64,000 nt of DNA from JBNJGB01 sp051747385 (GCA_051747385.1 JBNJGB010000033.1:4957-68956), one strand, 5' to 3'; positions 31,641-41,600 are shown, numbered from the stretch's first letter. Translations and numbers: made by a program. The notes: generated by a model from the letters alone, not told the origin.

Positions 31641-33812
31641 TCAACGGGCGAAGACCATGCGTAGCTCGCTGGTGTGGCGGCCGTCGGCGCTCCGGAGCCA
31701 CAGGCCCTCCGGCCCCGGGAGCATCTCCACCAGCGTGACCTCGCGCTCCCGCCGGGCGTAGCGGGCGGCCACGCCCACGGACGGCGCGTCGGCCAGGTCC
31801 ACGAGGAACGGCTTCCGGACGCCCGCCGCCGTCGCGAAGACGAACCGCGGGAGGGCGTCGTCGCACGCCGCCCGGAGGCGCCGCGCCGCCTCGCCCGGAG
31901 CGGACGCGTCGGCCCAGGCCTCGGACGACACCCGCCAGGAGCGCCGGTGGACCACGAGGTCGCCCCAGGACAGCCGGGGGAGGTCGCCGGCGGGGCGCCA
32001 GTCGGGGCCGGACAGCCAGTCCCCGAGGTCGAACAGGGTCACGGCGAACGTCGGCGCGGCGTGCTGCAGGCGCCCGATCCGGGTCAGGGGCGCGACGTCG
32101 AGGTCCGCGCCGGCGTGGCTGCGCACGCGGAACCGGAACGAGCCTCCGGCGTCGAGGCGGGCCCTCAGGGCGGCGAACGGGGCGCGCCGGTCGGGTGGAC
32201 GCGCGGCCGTCCCGCTGATCTCCAGGGCCACCGCGCCCACGTCGGGCAGGGCTGCGACCATCGAGTGCTGGTAGCCGAAGGGGATTGCGGGCAGGTCGGG
32301 CCCGCAGAGGTCCGACAGCCAGCGGCGCAGGTCCGCCACGACGGCGTCGGCCATGGGCAGGGGGGGCAGGAGACAGCCGGTGAGGATCGGGTTGTGGTGG
32401 CCCTCCGACAGGACCGGCGTCACGTCCTCCCCGCGGGCGCCGAGCATCAGGTCGGGGTTCGCGAACGGCCGGCCGGTCCCCGCGGCGTGTCCCAGGGCGG
32501 CCTCCAGGTCGGAGCCTGCGTCCCGCGGGCCGAGACGCAGGGGGACGTCGGGCCCATGATCCGCCAGGTGCGAGTCCACCCGCGCCCGCAGGGCGGCCTT
32601 CACGGCCCGGATGCGATCCGCCAGGGCGCGGGCTTCGGGCGGAGCGCCCATCTCGTAGCCGACGACGTCCCGGCTCAGGGCGTCGAGGACCTCGGGCCAC
32701 GGGACGCCGTCCGCGCCCCCGTCTCCCCACCGCGAGCGGAACCACGCGCGGAGCTTGAGACGCTCCAGGGCCACGGGCAGGAGGCACAGGTCCAGATAGG
32801 GAGTCGTGGCCTCGCAGAGCCGCGCGCTCCAGGACGCCGGGAGGCCCATCGGCTCATCGGTCCGCGCGGCCTGCTCGTGGAGGAGGCCGTCGGACGGCGG
32901 AAGCTCCGTGCTCCCGGCCAGCGGAGGCTCTCCGAGCCAGGCCCCGAGCCGGGACTCCAGGTCCGCCATCCGGCCGCGCCGTGCGGAAAAGTCGCCCGCC
33001 GCCCCGGCGAACGCCCGGACCGCCGCGTCCAGGTCGTCCAGCCGCGCGAGCCACCGGTCCCGGACCGGTCCGGCGGGCTGGCGCGCGAGCCGCTTCCGGG
33101 CCGTCGCCACGGGGTCCACGAGGCCGGTCGGCAGGTGGGACCAGGGGAGCCACCAGCCCTCCCCGGCGAGGCGCTCCAGGCGAGCCTCCACGTCCGCGCG
33201 CGAGCGACCGACGGCCTCGGCGATCTCCTCCGGGTCACGACCTCCGTCGGCCTGCTCGAGGAGCCCGGCGTCGTCCGGGTCGTCCAGGCGAGCCGCCGCC
33301 TCCAGCCCCCTGGCCCCCGGCTCGAATCGAACGGCCCGGCCGGCCTCCACGACGACCCCGGGGGCGCGCCGGGGACGCTCGCGCTGGCCCCCCTCGGCCC
33401 GCAGGTCGGCCGCCGCCCGGGCGAGGAGGCGCTCCAGCAGCCACTGGCTGACCCAGATCCGGCGACCCACGTCCGTCGGCCGCTCCCGATCCGCGGGCTC
33501 CACGCGGTCGAGCCGCCCCGCGCCCACGGGCCCGAAGCGGGAGGTGCAGTAGTTCTGGGCCAGGACACGCTGAAGGTCGCGCCAGAGCCCGGACTCGACC
33601 CCGGGGTCGTCGTCGGTCCCGTCCAGCCAGGCGTCCAGCCGGGAGTCCAGGTCCCGATCCACCAGGGACAGGGCCTCGCGCACCTCGGGGCGCCGGGCGA
33701 GGCGGCGCAGGTCGTCCGTGTCGCGCACGCCCTCGAGCCACTCGAAGGGCAGGCCCGTGGCGCGCAGGAGGAACCAGGGGAAGGGGCGCCAGTCGGGTTC
33801 TGCGTCGTTCAC
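31641..33812 (-). CDS. Stand-alone LanB-type (lantibiotic dehydratase N-terminal) protein
   Basis: The 723-residue protein starts at GTG 33812. It has no signal or transmembrane segment. Its pattern matches the glutamylation domain of class I lanthipeptide dehydratases: N-terminal FLLRATGLPFEWLEG, LWRDLQRVLAQNYCTSRFGP, LPRLSWGDLVVHRRSWRVSS and the closing ALPRFVFATAAG, KPFLVDLADAPSVGVAARY, VTLVEMLPGPEGLW. The ~300-residue elimination domain of full LanB proteins is absent, as in split LanBs and in the aminoacyl-tRNA-dependent peptide ligases (PEARLs). Known members take the aminoacyl group from charged tRNA. No cyclase, SpaB_C-type partner or precursor peptide is visible. It is convergent with glnS, 79 bp away. 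Family assignment is fairly sure; role is not. Confidence 0.75.
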   Translation of the reverse strand: MNDAEPDWRPFPWFLLRATGLPFEWLEGVRDTDDLRRLARRPEVREALSLVDRDLDSRLDAWLDGTDDDPGVESGLWRDLQRVLAQNYCTSRFGPVGAGRLDRVEPADRERPTDVGRRIWVSQWLLERLLARAAADLRAEGGQRERPRRAPGVVVEAGRAVRFEPGARGLEAAARLDDPDDAGLLEQADGGRDPEEIAEAVGRSRADVEARLERLAGEGWWLPWSHLPTGLVDPVATARKRLARQPAGPVRDRWLARLDDLDAAVRAFAGAAGDFSARRGRMADLESRLGAWLGEPPLAGSTELPPSDGLLHEQAARTDEPMGLPASWSARLCEATTPYLDLCLLPVALERLKLRAWFRSRWGDGGADGVPWPEVLDALSRDVVGYEMGAPPEARALADRIRAVKAALRARVDSHLADHGPDVPLRLGPRDAGSDLEAALGHAAGTGRPFANPDLMLGARGEDVTPVLSEGHHNPILTGCLLPPLPMADAVVADLRRWLSDLCGPDLPAIPFGYQHSMVAALPDVGAVALEISGTAARPPDRRAPFAALRARLDAGGSFRFRVRSHAGADLDVAPLTRIGRLQHAAPTFAVTLFDLGDWLSGPDWRPAGDLPRLSWGDLVVHRRSWRVSSEAWADASAPGEAARRLRAACDDALPRFVFATAAGVRKPFLVDLADAPSVGVAARYARREREVTLVEMLPGPEGLWLRSADGRHTSELRMVFAR

Positions 33813-33820
33813 GGCGGATC

Positions 33821-33826
33821 ACCGTA
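33821..33826 (-). promoter_or_regulatory. Extended -10 box abutting the LanB-like start
   Basis: On the minus strand TGC-TACGGT lies eight bases before the GTG at 33812, so the message would begin at or within two bases of the start codon. The -35 position falls in the hexanucleotide microsatellite, whose length could therefore alter promoter strength. Confidence 0.4.
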
Positions 33827-33835
33827 GCACGCGAG

Positions 33836-33877
33836 CCCTTGCCCTTGCCCTTGCCCCTGCCCTTGCCCTTGCCCTTG
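33836..33877. repeat. Hexanucleotide microsatellite CCCTTG x7
   Basis: Seven units, six CCCTTG and one CCCCTG. Read on the minus strand it is GGGCAA/GGCAAG-like, so it is an inverted relative of the block at 29056-29085. The two flank glnS and the LanB-like gene. Confidence 0.88.
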
Positions 33878-33910
33878 CCTGAAAGAGCGACTCCCGCCGG
33901 GCTATCCCTG

Positions 33911-33930
33911 CGCGGGCGGGGACGCCCGCG
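33911..33930. other. Perfect GC hairpin
   Basis: CGCGGGCG, loop GGGA, CGCCCGCG. It lies about 125 bp downstream of the M20 peptidase stop and about 100 bp upstream of the LanB-like start (both minus strand), so it could terminate the peptidase message, though no T run follows. Confidence 0.45.
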
Positions 33931-34054
33931 GTCCCGGGCGCCGGTCGCGTTTCCTGGGATGGCGGGCCAGACGTGGGGTGGCTCCTGGTCGACGAGTGCA
34001 GGCGAGATGTGCGCGACCGACGGGCGAGGTAGCCGGCGCCCCGGCCGAAAGAAG

Positions 34055-35269
34055 TCAGCCAGCCTCCTCGGCGAGGAAGCAGGCCAGGGCGGCGGTGCGG
34101 CGCCGGAGGCTGCCCAGGCTGGACCACTCCTCGACCCGGTGGAAGTGCTCTCCGAAGGGGCCCAGGCCGTCGATGGCGGGCACGCCCGCGGCGGCGAAGA
34201 GGTTGGCGTCCGACGTGCCGCCCTGCAGCGGGGCCTCTCCCACACCCAGGCCGGCCTCGGCGGCGCAGCGCTCGTAGCGTCGCCGGAGGGCCCGGGACGC
34301 CTCCGTCGCCTCCATGGGCGGGCGCGTGATGCCGCCGGACAGGGTCACCTCGACCCGCCGGAGCCTCGCGGGGACGTCCCGGTCGCGGAAGGGGTCGGCC
34401 GCGATGGTCTCCAGGGACGCGAGGACCCACGGCCCGTCCTCGGCGTGCTCGAAGCGGGCGTCCAGGACGCAGCGGGCCAGATCCGGGACGGTGTTCTTGG
34501 CCGTCCCGCCCTCGAAGATGCCCACGTTGAAGGTCACGCCGCGATCGTAGTCCGTCAGCGCCTCGATCCGATCCACCGCCACGGCCAGGGCGTGGATGGC
34601 GCTCGCCCCCTGCTCGTGCGACAGGCCCGCGTGGGCGGAGCGGCCGCGCGCCGTGAGGGTCACCATGGCGCCGCCCTTCCGCCGCGTGATGATGCGATCG
34701 CCCTGTCGGCCCGCCTCGAACACCAGAGCGGCCGTCGTTCGGGCCGCGACCCGCGCGATGAGGCCCTCGCTCGACGGCGAGCCCACCTCCTCGTCGCTGT
34801 TGATCAGGATCCGCGTCCGCAGCCGCGCGTAGCGCTCGGGATCGACCGCTCGGACGGCCCGCAGCGCGAAGAACACGGCGCTGAGCCCGGACTTCATGTC
34901 CAGCACGCCGGGGCCCCGGACCACGTCGCCGGGGCCGTCGGGGCCCTCGTCGCGGCGCAGGTGCAGGAAGCCGAGGCTCCGGGGAAACACCGTGTCCACG
35001 TGGCCCACCAGCGCGAGGGCCCGGTCCCCGTCGCCGGTCGCGGGCGTCCGATAGAGGCGGTGATCGGCGAACTCGCCGGACGGGTCCGGGTGCAGGGAGC
35101 GGACCAGGCCGAGGTCCTCCGCCGTCTCGTCCACGAGGCGGGCCGTGGCCTCCACGTCGTCGCGCGCCTTCGTGTAGCTCGGCTGCTCGACCAGGCGGGT
35201 GAGCCAGGGGACCTGCTCCGCCTCGAATGCGGCGTCCACGGCTTCTCGGACGGCGTCGTCGATGGCCAC
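34055..35269 (-). CDS. M20 family metallopeptidase (carboxypeptidase G2/ArgE-like)
   Basis: GTG 35269 is chosen because AGGGAGG lies just upstream; the frame is open to 35341 but without a better site. The 404-residue protein has the di-zinc ligands of the M20 family in order: LVGHVDTVF (His, Asp), GPGVLDMKSG (bridging Asp), INSDEEVGS (Glu pair), VFEAGR (Glu) and a C-terminal FGEHFHRVEEW (His), plus a dimerisation-domain GRSAHAG. No signal peptide, so it acts in the cytoplasm on N-acyl amino acids or peptides. It is on the same strand as the LanB-like gene, 242 bp upstream, and may or may not be functionally linked. Confidence 0.9.
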   Translation of the reverse strand: MAIDDAVREAVDAAFEAEQVPWLTRLVEQPSYTKARDDVEATARLVDETAEDLGLVRSLHPDPSGEFADHRLYRTPATGDGDRALALVGHVDTVFPRSLGFLHLRRDEGPDGPGDVVRGPGVLDMKSGLSAVFFALRAVRAVDPERYARLRTRILINSDEEVGSPSSEGLIARVAARTTAALVFEAGRQGDRIITRRKGGAMVTLTARGRSAHAGLSHEQGASAIHALAVAVDRIEALTDYDRGVTFNVGIFEGGTAKNTVPDLARCVLDARFEHAEDGPWVLASLETIAADPFRDRDVPARLRRVEVTLSGGITRPPMEATEASRALRRRYERCAAEAGLGVGEAPLQGGTSDANLFAAAGVPAIDGLGPFGEHFHRVEEWSSLGSLRRRTAALACFLAEEAG

Positions 35270-35326
35270 CGGACCTCCCTGTGCGAGTCGCGTGCCCGGG
35301 GCATGATAGACGACCCGGTTCGCGGG

Positions 35327-35332
35327 TAGAAT
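35327..35332 (+). promoter_or_regulatory. -10 box overlapping an upstream ATG; probable leaderless start
   Basis: TAGAAT at 35327-35332 overlaps the first ATG (35331). Transcription would start about seven or eight bases on, at the second ATG (35340), making that the likely leaderless start. A weak -35 (TGATAG) lies 17 bp upstream. Confidence 0.45.
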
Positions 35333-35339
35333 GTCCGCC

Positions 35340-35837
35340 ATGCGCTACGACTCCTGGGAGGAGGTCCGGCGACAGCCGCCGGAGGAGCAGCGGCGCGTCC
35401 TGCGCCGCGGCGATCCGCCCGAGCAGGTCTGGGCCGCCTGGGCGATCGGCGTGGCGCTGGGGCCCGACGCCATCCCCGACCTGCGCGCCGCCCTCCGAGA
35501 GGCGCGCGCCCAGGGTGTCCGGCGACACCTGGCGTGGATGCTGGCCAGCCTCGGCGCCCGCGGCGAGGCGCGGCGCCTCGCACGCGAGGATCCCGATCCG
35601 CTCGTCCGGCTCACGGCGTGCAAGTCCCTGCTGGCCACCTGGGCCCCCGGCGAGGACGAGGACCTCCGCCTGGCCGAGCGGACCCTGGAGGAGGTCGAGG
35701 GACCCGCCCGGCTGGAGATCCTCCAGGCCTGGCCCGCCCACGGGCCCGCTCCGCCGGCTGATCGCATCCTCGCGGGCATCGAGGCGGACGGCCGCCGCCG
35801 GCCGGTTCGAAGGGGCGAACAGCCCCGGAGGTCGTGA
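35340..35837 (+). CDS. HEAT-repeat-like protein
   Basis: The 165-residue protein (three residues more if ATG 35331 is used) has helical pairs typical of HEAT-like or PBS-lyase repeats: PEQVWAAWAIGVALGPDAIP, VRRHLAWMLASLGARGEARR and DPDPLVRLTACKSLLATWAP. It has no signal peptide. Such proteins serve as protein-binding scaffolds; partner unknown. The second ATG is preferred because the -10 box TAGAAT overlaps the first. It is divergent from the M20 peptidase gene. Confidence 0.65.
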   Translation: MRYDSWEEVRRQPPEEQRRVLRRGDPPEQVWAAWAIGVALGPDAIPDLRAALREARAQGVRRHLAWMLASLGARGEARRLAREDPDPLVRLTACKSLLATWAPGEDEDLRLAERTLEEVEGPARLEILQAWPAHGPAPPADRILAGIEADGRRRPVRRGEQPRRS

Positions 35838-35901
35838 TAGGCTCCACGCGCGAGCGTCGTCACCTCGCGCGGCGACACCCCGAGCGAATCGAGGTCCCCC
35901 C

Positions 35902-38673
35902 ATGCCGAGTCAGCTACGAACGATCGCCCTCGCGCTCCTGCTCTCGCTCCTCGCGGCGCCCTCCTGGGCGGCCCCGGCTCCCGTCGGCTCCTTCCGTTCG
36001 CTCGGGGAGGACGTGCCGCTGACACCAAGCGCGCGGTGGTTCACCGTGCGGGCCGCGCCCGGCCACGCCCTGGACGAGGTCCGCCGGGGGATCGACGCGC
36101 TCCCGGCCCTCGGCGCCCACCGCGTCGCCGCCGTGGAGGGATACGACGCCGCCATGCTCGTCGAGCTGGAGGCCGACGCGGCCGACACAGCCGACCTGGT
36201 GTCCGCCATGCGCGCGCTCGAGCGGGACCCCGCCGTGGACTGGGCCCTCGCCGGGGCCCACACGCCCGACGGACACCCCATCGGCTTCACGGACGAGGTG
36301 ATGCTCCTGACCCGGAGCGGCGCGCTGGAGCCGGTCGTGCAGGCCCGCCTCCACGCGGCCGGAGCCCGCGTCGTCGGGACCTTCGACGGAGGGCTGCGCG
36401 TGGCGCTGGACGTCCCGCGTCGCGCGACCCTCCTCCGGTTGTCGGCGGCCTTGCGGGGTGCGCCCGGGCTCGGGGGCGTCCACCCGAACTTCTTCCGGCT
36501 CGTGGAGCGCCGGAAGATGCTGAACGACCCCTATCTCCAGCAGCAGTGGCACGTCTTCGAGGTCGAGGCCGAGCAGGCCTGGGACGTCACCACCGGCAGC
36601 AGCGAGGTGACGGTCGCCATCCTGGACGACGGCTTCGACCTCACCCACGAGGACCTGGTGGCCCCCGGCAAGCTCGCGGACGGGGCCTGGGACTTCAAGG
36701 ACGACGACGGGGATCCCACCGGGGGCGGCTACGAGATCCACGGCACCGCGGTCGCCGGCGTCGCCATCGCCATCGGCGACAACGGCAAGGGCGTGGCCGG
36801 CGTCTGCCCGGACTGCCGGTTCTTGCCCCTGCGCCAGGCGAACTACGACTCCGCCACGGTCGCCGCCTTCCAGCACGTGCGCGACCAGGGCGTCCACGCC
36901 ATGAACAACTCCTGGGGGTATCCGTATCCCTCGGGCTCGGTGGTCCAGGCCATCCAGGGCTGCATCGCCGGCGGGCGCGACGGGCTGGGCACGCTCGTCA
37001 TCTTCGCCAGCGGCAACGAGGGCCAGAACATCGACGACGTGCAGGACATCTCCGCCACCCCGGGCGTGCTCGCCGTGGCCGCCGCCCACGAGGACGGCCG
37101 CGCCAGCTACTCGAACTGGGGGCCCTCCATCGGCGTCTGCGCGCCGGCGGACGAGCAGGTCACCACCGACGACAGCTACGGCGGCTACGCGGACGGCCTC
37201 TACTCGGGCAGCTTCGGCGGGACGAGCGGCGCCTCGCCCGTGGTGGCGGGCGCGGCGGGCCTCGTGTTCAGCACGGAGCCGTCCCTCACGAAGCAGCAGG
37301 TCCACGACCTCCTGCTCGGCACGACCGACAAGATCGGCGGCGGCTACGACGCCTCCGGCAAGAGCGTCGAGTGCGGCTACGGCCGGGTGAACGCCCGGAA
37401 GGCGGTCGAGGCCGCGGCCGGCGTGGAGCCCGGCGATCCCCCGCCCGACCCGCCCGACGAACCGGAGCCGACGCCGACCGGCTGTGACGGCTACTGCGGG
37501 GGCGAGTCCCCGGACGGCTGCTTCTGCGACGCCGGGTGCGCGGAGTACGGCGACTGCTGCGAGGACGTCTGCGACACGTGCGGCGTGGCGTGTGGCGAGG
37601 ATCCGCCGACCGATCCGCCGCCGCAGCCGGGGGACGGGACGTGCATCGACTTCGTGGCCTGCGCCCAGCAGTGCCCCAACGAGGGCTGCGTCAACGACTG
37701 CACCCAGCTCACGGACGAGGAGGGCGTGCAGCTCGCCATCGAGGTGTTCACCTGCATCCAGGACGCGGGGTGCTACGAGGCGGCCACCGAGGAGGAGTTC
37801 CAGGCCTGCATCCAGCAGGGCTGCGCCGGAGAGCTCCAGGCCTGCTACGACGACACGCAGGACCCGACCGACCCCGAGGATCCCACGGACCCCGAGGATC
37901 CCACGGACCCCGAGGACCCGACCGACCCCGAGGACCCGACCGACCCCGAGGACCCGACCGACCCCGAGGATCCCACGGACCCCGCCTGCGGCGACGTCAC
38001 CGCGGAGGGGCACTGCGAGGGCGACACGGTCGTGTGGTGCGAGGACGGCGCGGTGCAGAGCTACGACTGCGCGGCCGCCGGGAAGGTGTGCGGGCTCGTC
38101 GAGAGCACGGGGCACACCTGCGTGGAGGGCGACACCTGCACCCCGTCCTGCGGCGGGAAGCAGTGCGGCGGCGACGGCTGCGGGGGCTCCTGCGGCACCT
38201 GCCCGCCCGACTGGACCTGTGACGCCGAGGGCCAGTGCGTGGAGCCGGAGGATCCGGAGGACCCGACGGACCCGGAGGACCCGACAGACCCGGAGGACCC
38301 GACGGACCCGGAGGAACCGACAGACCCGGAGGAACCGGAGGAACCGGAGGACCCGACAGACCCGGAGGATCCGACAGACCCGGAGGATCCGACAGACCCG
38401 GAGGATCCGACAGACCCGGAGGATCCGACAGACCCCGAGGACCCGGAGGACCCGACAGACCCGGAGGATCCGGAGGACCCGGATGAGCCGGAGGATCCCA
38501 CCGAGCCGGAGGATCCCAGCGAGGGCCCGCAGCCGGAGCCGAACCAGCCGGGCGGCACCGAGGCCTTCTCGGGAGGCGACGGACCCGGCGGCTGCAGCGG
38601 TGCGTCGGATACCCCCGACCTGGGCTGGATCCTCGGCGTCCTCCTGGCGCTCGGCGCCCTCCGGCGCCGTTAG
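35902..38673 (+). CDS. Subtilisin-like protease with somatomedin-B domain and MYXO-CTERM
   Basis: ATG 35902 is preceded by GAGGTCCCCCC. The 923-residue protein has a signal peptide (to SWAAP, residue 24), a propeptide to about 205, and an S8 protease domain with Asp242 (ILDDG), His280 (HGTAVAG), oxyanion Asn372 (SGNEG) and Ser442 (GGTSGASP). After a Pro-rich linker come eight to nine Cys at 528-560 with somatomedin-B spacing (CDGYCG, CFCDAGC, DCCEDVCDTC), a further Cys-rich segment, two blocks of EDPTDP repeats separated by another Cys-rich domain, and a MYXO-CTERM (GGCSGAS, hydrophobic helix, RRR). It should be exported, cleaved and surface-anchored, with the acidic Pro repeats as a stalk. 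Confidence 0.92.
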   Translation: MPSQLRTIALALLLSLLAAPSWAAPAPVGSFRSLGEDVPLTPSARWFTVRAAPGHALDEVRRGIDALPALGAHRVAAVEGYDAAMLVELEADAADTADLVSAMRALERDPAVDWALAGAHTPDGHPIGFTDEVMLLTRSGALEPVVQARLHAAGARVVGTFDGGLRVALDVPRRATLLRLSAALRGAPGLGGVHPNFFRLVERRKMLNDPYLQQQWHVFEVEAEQAWDVTTGSSEVTVAILDDGFDLTHEDLVAPGKLADGAWDFKDDDGDPTGGGYEIHGTAVAGVAIAIGDNGKGVAGVCPDCRFLPLRQANYDSATVAAFQHVRDQGVHAMNNSWGYPYPSGSVVQAIQGCIAGGRDGLGTLVIFASGNEGQNIDDVQDISATPGVLAVAAAHEDGRASYSNWGPSIGVCAPADEQVTTDDSYGGYADGLYSGSFGGTSGASPVVAGAAGLVFSTEPSLTKQQVHDLLLGTTDKIGGGYDASGKSVECGYGRVNARKAVEAAAGVEPGDPPPDPPDEPEPTPTGCDGYCGGESPDGCFCDAGCAEYGDCCEDVCDTCGVACGEDPPTDPPPQPGDGTCIDFVACAQQCPNEGCVNDCTQLTDEEGVQLAIEVFTCIQDAGCYEAATEEEFQACIQQGCAGELQACYDDTQDPTDPEDPTDPEDPTDPEDPTDPEDPTDPEDPTDPEDPTDPACGDVTAEGHCEGDTVVWCEDGAVQSYDCAAAGKVCGLVESTGHTCVEGDTCTPSCGGKQCGGDGCGGSCGTCPPDWTCDAEGQCVEPEDPEDPTDPEDPTDPEDPTDPEEPTDPEEPEEPEDPTDPEDPTDPEDPTDPEDPTDPEDPTDPEDPEDPTDPEDPEDPDEPEDPTEPEDPSEGPQPEPNQPGGTEAFSGGDGPGGCSGASDTPDLGWILGVLLALGALRRR
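37859..37983 (+). repeat. 18-bp-type repeats encoding EDPTDP (block 1)
   Basis: Tandem 18-bp units of the form GACCCCGAGGATCCCACG or GACCCCGAGGACCCGACC, about seven copies. They form part of the protease stalk. Confidence 0.85.
38254..38520 (+). repeat. 18-bp-type repeats encoding EDPTDP (block 2)
   Basis: About fifteen units, most of the form GACCCGGAGGATCCGACA, some shortened to EEPE or EDPE. Codon choice differs systematically from block 1 (CCGGAG against CCCGAG), so the blocks expanded separately. Confidence 0.85.
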
Positions 38674-38680
38674 TTGGGGA

Positions 38681-41600
38681 TCAAGTCAGCACGCCCTCGG
38701 GCGGGACGGAGGTCACCAGCTCCCGGGTGTGCCGACCCTCCCGGAGGGCCTCGGGATCGCCGACGGTGACCAGGTGCAGGCGCGCCCGGCTCACCGCCAC
38801 GTTCACCAGGTTCGGGCGGCGGTTCAACCAGCCGAGGGAGCGCGGCTCCGTGGCCACCGTGGACAGGACGACCACGTCCCGCTCCCCGCCCTGAAGGCCG
38901 TGGATGGTGCCCAGCATGAGCGGCTCGGCGTGCTCCTCCAGTCCCGGCAGCAGCATCTCCACGGCGGCCGCCTGGTCGTGGCCGGCCACCAGGGGGATGC
39001 CGCGCGCGCGGAGGTCCCGCCAGAGCCGCCTGGCCTGGCCCCGGTAGGGCGTCAGCACGGCGACGCGACCGGCCGCGATCCCCCGCGTCGTGATCAGGTC
39101 GTGGACCATGGCGACCACGCGGGCGGCCTCCTCGGGGTTGTCCCAGGACCCGCGGGCCTCTCGCTGGCGCCCCTGCACGCCCAGCAGGGCGACCGGGCTC
39201 CGGAGCCACGGCACACGATCCCCCAGCCCCCGCGGCGGGGTGTGGACCCGGAACCGATAGCCGCAGAGGCGGCCGCTGATCCCGATGATCGCCTCCTGGC
39301 AGCGGTAGTGATCCTCCAGGACCAGGGGCGGATCGAAGGCCCGCTCCGCCAGGCGCTGCGCCGAGGCCAGGCCGCCGCCCACCACCCGCACCTCGGCGAG
39401 GCGCGCCTCGGGGACCGGCGTCTCGAGCCGCGCGCGGAGGGCCCGCTCCTCCCGGTCCGGGATCGTGACCACCGGCTCGAGCTGGTGCACGTCCCCGACG
39501 ATGGCCGCCCGCCGCGCCCGGTACAGCGCCGGCACCACGTGGGGCGGCGGACACTGCCCCGCCTCGTCCACGACCACCGTCCGCACCACGTCCGGCTCCA
39601 GGGGCAGGACGTGCGCCAGGGACAGCAGCGTGCCGCCCATCACCGGGAAGAGCCCGGCCCACAGGCGCCGCTCGCCGTGCTTGTCCAGGACGACCTTCCA
39701 GTCGCGCTTGTCCGCCGCGACGCCTCGCAGCGCCCTCACCAGGCGGAGCAGCCGCTCCCGGTGCGTCGCGGCCCACGCCTCCCGCAGGTCCCGCGCGGCC
39801 AGGAACACCTCGTGCTCGGCCGCCGCCAGGTCCTGCCGGAGGGCGTGATCCGACGCCCCGTCGTCCCGGGCGGCCTCCTCGCAGGCCCGAAGCTCGCGGA
39901 GGAGAGCGTCGCGCCGGGACTGCAACTCGTGACGTCTCTTCGCCCCGGACTCGTGCCCCCGGCGTGCCCGGAACCTCCGATCCACCGCGTCGCGCAGCGC
40001 CCCCATCCTCTCCAGGCGGGCGAACAGGGCGTCCGCGGGGGAGGCCCCCTCCGTCGAGGGGACGCTCGCATCGGGTGCCTCCCACGGGAACTCCTCGAGG
40101 CAGTCGGCCACCGCCAGCGCACGTGGCCGGATCCGCTCCTCCCAGCGGCTTCGCAGCGTCTCCTCCGGATCCCGGCGATCCTCCTCGACCCGGTCGTAGA
40201 GCGCCTCGGTGGCGTCCTCCAGGGAGTGCACCCGCTTCTGGAGCTGTCGCAGCGCCTCCACGGGAGGCTCGTCCGCGACCGGCGGTCCGGGAGCCGGGAG
40301 GTCGGCCAGGGCCGCCTCGACCTGGCGAAGCTCCGTCCGCACGTCGGCGACACGCCGGGCCTTCCTTCGTCGCGTCGCCAGGGGCTCCAGCTTCCCGTCG
40401 AGGTCCGAGAGCAGGTCCTCGAAGCGCCGCCGGGCCCGGTCCAGGGGGATCCGCGGGGCGTCGTGGAGGGTCAGCCACCCCACGACCCGATCCAGCTCCC
40501 GGACCGTCCGATCGGACAGCACGGCGCGGCTGCCCACCCGGAGCGCGAACGGCAGGCGCTCGCGAGGCTGCTCGGTCGTCAGCGCGTCGACGACGTTGTC
40601 CACGGCGCGGTTGTTGACGCTCGTCACGAGCAGCGGCGTGTGCGAGCCGAGCCCCTGGTCCGTGAAGGCGCCCTCCCGCGCGGCCTCCACCAGCGCGTGG
40701 GCCGCCATCTCGAGGATCAGGTGCGTCTTGCCGGTGCCCGGCGGGCCCTGGACGGCGGTGAGGCTCGTCTCCCGGGTCCACTCCGACGCCGCGCGCTGGG
40801 GCGCCGTCAGCGGGCTCGGGCTGCGGAGCCCCACGTGCACCCCGCGCCGTCGCACGGGCGCCTCCCCCAGGAGGTAGCAGCGGAGCGGCTCCGACGACAG
40901 CGGGCTGGCCTCCCGGCTCTGGAGCTGCCGGAGCTCGTCCTGGAGCATGGCCGTGGGCGAGCCACCCGCGCCGTCGTACAGCAGGGCGCCCAGACCCACC
41001 TCCGCCCGGCCGTCCCGGGCCCACGGCACCAGAGCGCGCGACAGGGCCGTGACGGGGTCTTCGGCGTGTGCGCCCCCGAGCCACTCCGTCAGCGTCCGGA
41101 TCACGGCCTCCGGGCCCTCCGACGCGGCCTCCTCCCAGACCCGGAGCGCGTCCGCCACGTGCTCCGGATCCATGCGCAGGACGCGGCGCAGCACGCCCAC
41201 GTCGAGGCCCAGGGCGGGCTGCTCCTCCTCGGAACGCCAGGGCTCCGCCCGGACGCGGCCGCGTGTCGGGGGAACCGGGAGTCGGCCCCTCTTGCGGTCG
41301 CGGTATGTGGGCGGCTTCCAGAATCCTCCCTCGGCGTCGAACCAGGCCAGATCGGCGACAGGGAGGTGGAGCAGGGGCGCCACGTGGGGCCGCCTCCGGT
41401 GCCGCCAGCGCAGCACCGGGAAGCCGAACCGCAGGAGCATGTCGTCCGGAGGCGCGCCGCGGCCCGTGTTGCGGGCGTACTCGCGGCGGTACTGCCGGTA
41501 GAGCCACGCGTGGAACAGCGGGGCCGCGCCGGCGTCGAGCTGGAGGTCGAGGCGTCGCTCGTCCCGGGTCAGGAGGGGGCGCAGGTCGCCCCGCGGTCCC

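Noticed and set aside
33839..35329. Plus-strand frame starting MPLPLPLPLP and containing MAGQTWGGSWSTSAG, considered as a precursor peptide for the LanB-like enzyme
   Set aside because: It begins in the microsatellite and runs deep into the antisense of the M20 gene; the peptide-like piece has no ribosome site, leader features or stop of its own.
37859..38520. CRISPR-like array
   Set aside because: The repeats are contiguous 18-bp units in frame with the protease, without unique spacers.
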